64,000 nucleotides of DNA from assembly GCA_964539665.1 (NCBI GenBank), contig CAZIKB010000003.1:1-64000 (forward strand). The letters are read 5' to 3'. The position numbers and the translations under genes are program-made. Origin of the DNA: CAZIKB01 sp964539665. GTDB lineage: Bacteria > Zhuqueibacterota > Zhuqueibacteria > Oceanimicrobiales > Oceanimicrobiaceae. The notes beneath the pieces were generated by a model. That model was not told the origin of the DNA. It saw only the letters and a list, made by a program, of their open reading frames with translations, and made no database searches. This document shows, one piece after another, positions 63,164 to 64,000 of this stretch (within the stretch, counting starts at the first letter, position 1; every line of letters begins with the position of its first letter).

Positions 63164-64000
63164 ATGGGCAAAGAAGCGTTTGTAACAGGGGCGAACGGTT
63201 TTACGGGTAGTCACCTTTGTAAATTATTAATTGAAAAAGGTTACTCGGTAAATGCAATGGTAAGAAATTCGAGCAAATGTGTAATTTTAGAAGAAATGGG
63301 CGCCAAAATTGTTGTAGCCGATTTGTCCGATTCATTTTCGCTCGATGGGATTTTAAAAGATACAGATGTCGTCTATCACATTGCGGCGGCTTACCGACAG
63401 GAAGGTATCTCGAAAGAACTTTTTTGGAAGGTAAATGTTGATGGGACTCGCAAATTACTTGAACAATCTAAAGCAAGCGGTGTTAAACGTTTTGTGCATT
63501 GCAGTACAGTTGGTGTGCAGGGTGAAATAGCCAAACCGCCGGCAAAAGAAACTGATCCGTATAAACCAGGCGACCATTATCAGGAATCGAAAATGGAGGG
63601 GGAGAAAATAGCTCGGGGCTATTTTGAAAAATATGGTATGGAAGGAGTTATTGTTCGTCCGGTAGGCATTTATGGTCCTGGAGATACACGATTTTTAAAA
63701 TTGTTTAAGTATATTAATAATGGTAAATTTAGAATGATTGGCTCGGGAGAAGTCCTTTATCATTTGACTTTTGTGGAAGATTTAGTTAATGGTATTTCGC
63801 TGGCCGGTGAAAAACCGGCAGCTGTCGGGCATATATACACAATCGGTGGCAATGAATATTTAACTCTTAAGGAGCTTGTTGTGTTAATTGCCGAGGTTCT
63901 TGGAAAACCGGCGTCGAGAAAATATTTGCCCTTAAAACCAGTCTACTGGGCTGCAACTGTGTGCGAAGCCGTCTGCAGGCCATTAGGAATAGAACCGCCA
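63164..64000 (+). CDS. NAD-dependent epimerase/dehydratase, cut by the window end
   Basis: 279 codons are visible before the window ends; no stop is reached. NAD site FVTGANGFTGSHLCKLLIEKG; HIAAAYRQ; the usual SDR Ser-Tyr-Lys region reads HCSTVGVQG ... YQESKMEGEKIA (YxxSK form). RPVGIYGPGDTRFLKLF follows. It resembles dihydroflavonol-4-reductase-like or sterol/sugar SDRs. The ATG at 63164 begins MGKEAFVTGAN; no strong RBS. Probably a sugar or lipid reductase of the locus. Confidence 0.8.
   Translation, partial: MGKEAFVTGANGFTGSHLCKLLIEKGYSVNAMVRNSSKCVILEEMGAKIVVADLSDSFSLDGILKDTDVVYHIAAAYRQEGISKELFWKVNVDGTRKLLEQSKASGVKRFVHCSTVGVQGEIAKPPAKETDPYKPGDHYQESKMEGEKIARGYFEKYGMEGVIVRPVGIYGPGDTRFLKLFKYINNGKFRMIGSGEVLYHLTFVEDLVNGISLAGEKPAAVGHIYTIGGNEYLTLKELVVLIAEVLGKPASRKYLPLKPVYWAATVCEAVCRPLGIEPP

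Noticed and set aside
1..64000. CRISPR array, prophage or intact insertion sequence
   Set aside because: No regularly spaced repeats, transposase, integrase or phage structural genes were seen.

Overview
The window is an AT-rich bacterial chromosome segment in which essentially every supported gene lies on the + strand. The gene families point to the FCB group, most likely a Calditrichota/KSB1-type lineage. The evidence is a secreted repeat protein with a FlgD-like type IX-secretion C-terminus, two tandem GWxTD-domain proteins, a DUF5683 protein, a divergent glycogen-synthase-like protein of Bacteroidota/Chlorobi style, and a CIRCE-controlled groESL. The exact phylum is inferred, not proven.

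Region 1 (1-13.8 kb): an e(P4)-type acid phosphatase lipoprotein, dapF and a NYN-domain protein, then a histidine kinase and a sigma-54 response regulator separated by a DUF433/DUF5615 toxin-antitoxin pair. Downstream of the regulator is a near-consensus -24/-12 promoter with a perfect 16-bp palindrome about 110 bp upstream. It faces a secreted helical-repeat protein, followed by a 1012-aa CarboxypepD_reg repeat protein whose leader holds a GC-rich, pseudoknot-capable RNA. An outer-membrane barrel candidate and a small membrane protein end the region.

Region 2 (14-22.2 kb): glycogen phosphorylase, then a stretch of gene wreckage around an intact selA: a glycosyltransferase remnant, a HAD phosphatase with an internal deletion, and a second, broken selA tail. 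An orphan secreted protein sits inside this stretch. groES-groEL follow with promoter, CIRCE and terminator all visible.

Region 3 (22.2-47 kb): housekeeping operons. These are folB-folK-deoxynucleoside kinase, an NSS transporter, purF, a UbiA prenyltransferase / ferredoxin / geranylgeranyl-reductase / CDP-alcohol phosphotransferase module (a possible archaeal-type lipid pathway), ftsY-rimO, the GWxTD pair, an S66 peptidase, purN-purH, the rod-shape cluster mreBCD-mrdA-rodA, an outer-membrane protein and a YbgF-like lipoprotein.

Region 4 (47-64 kb): galT and a GlgA-like protein that has lost catalytic motifs, then an exopolysaccharide locus. The locus begins at a sigma-54-like promoter and a STAS protein and continues with export protein, Wzc-like kinase, UDP-sugar epimerase, initiating sugar transferase, a decayed UDP-glucose dehydrogenase, glycosyltransferase, AsnB-like amidotransferase, methyltransferase, FAD-dependent glycerol-3-phosphate dehydrogenase, and an SDR epimerase cut by the window end. 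No tRNA, rRNA, CRISPR array or intact insertion sequence was seen.
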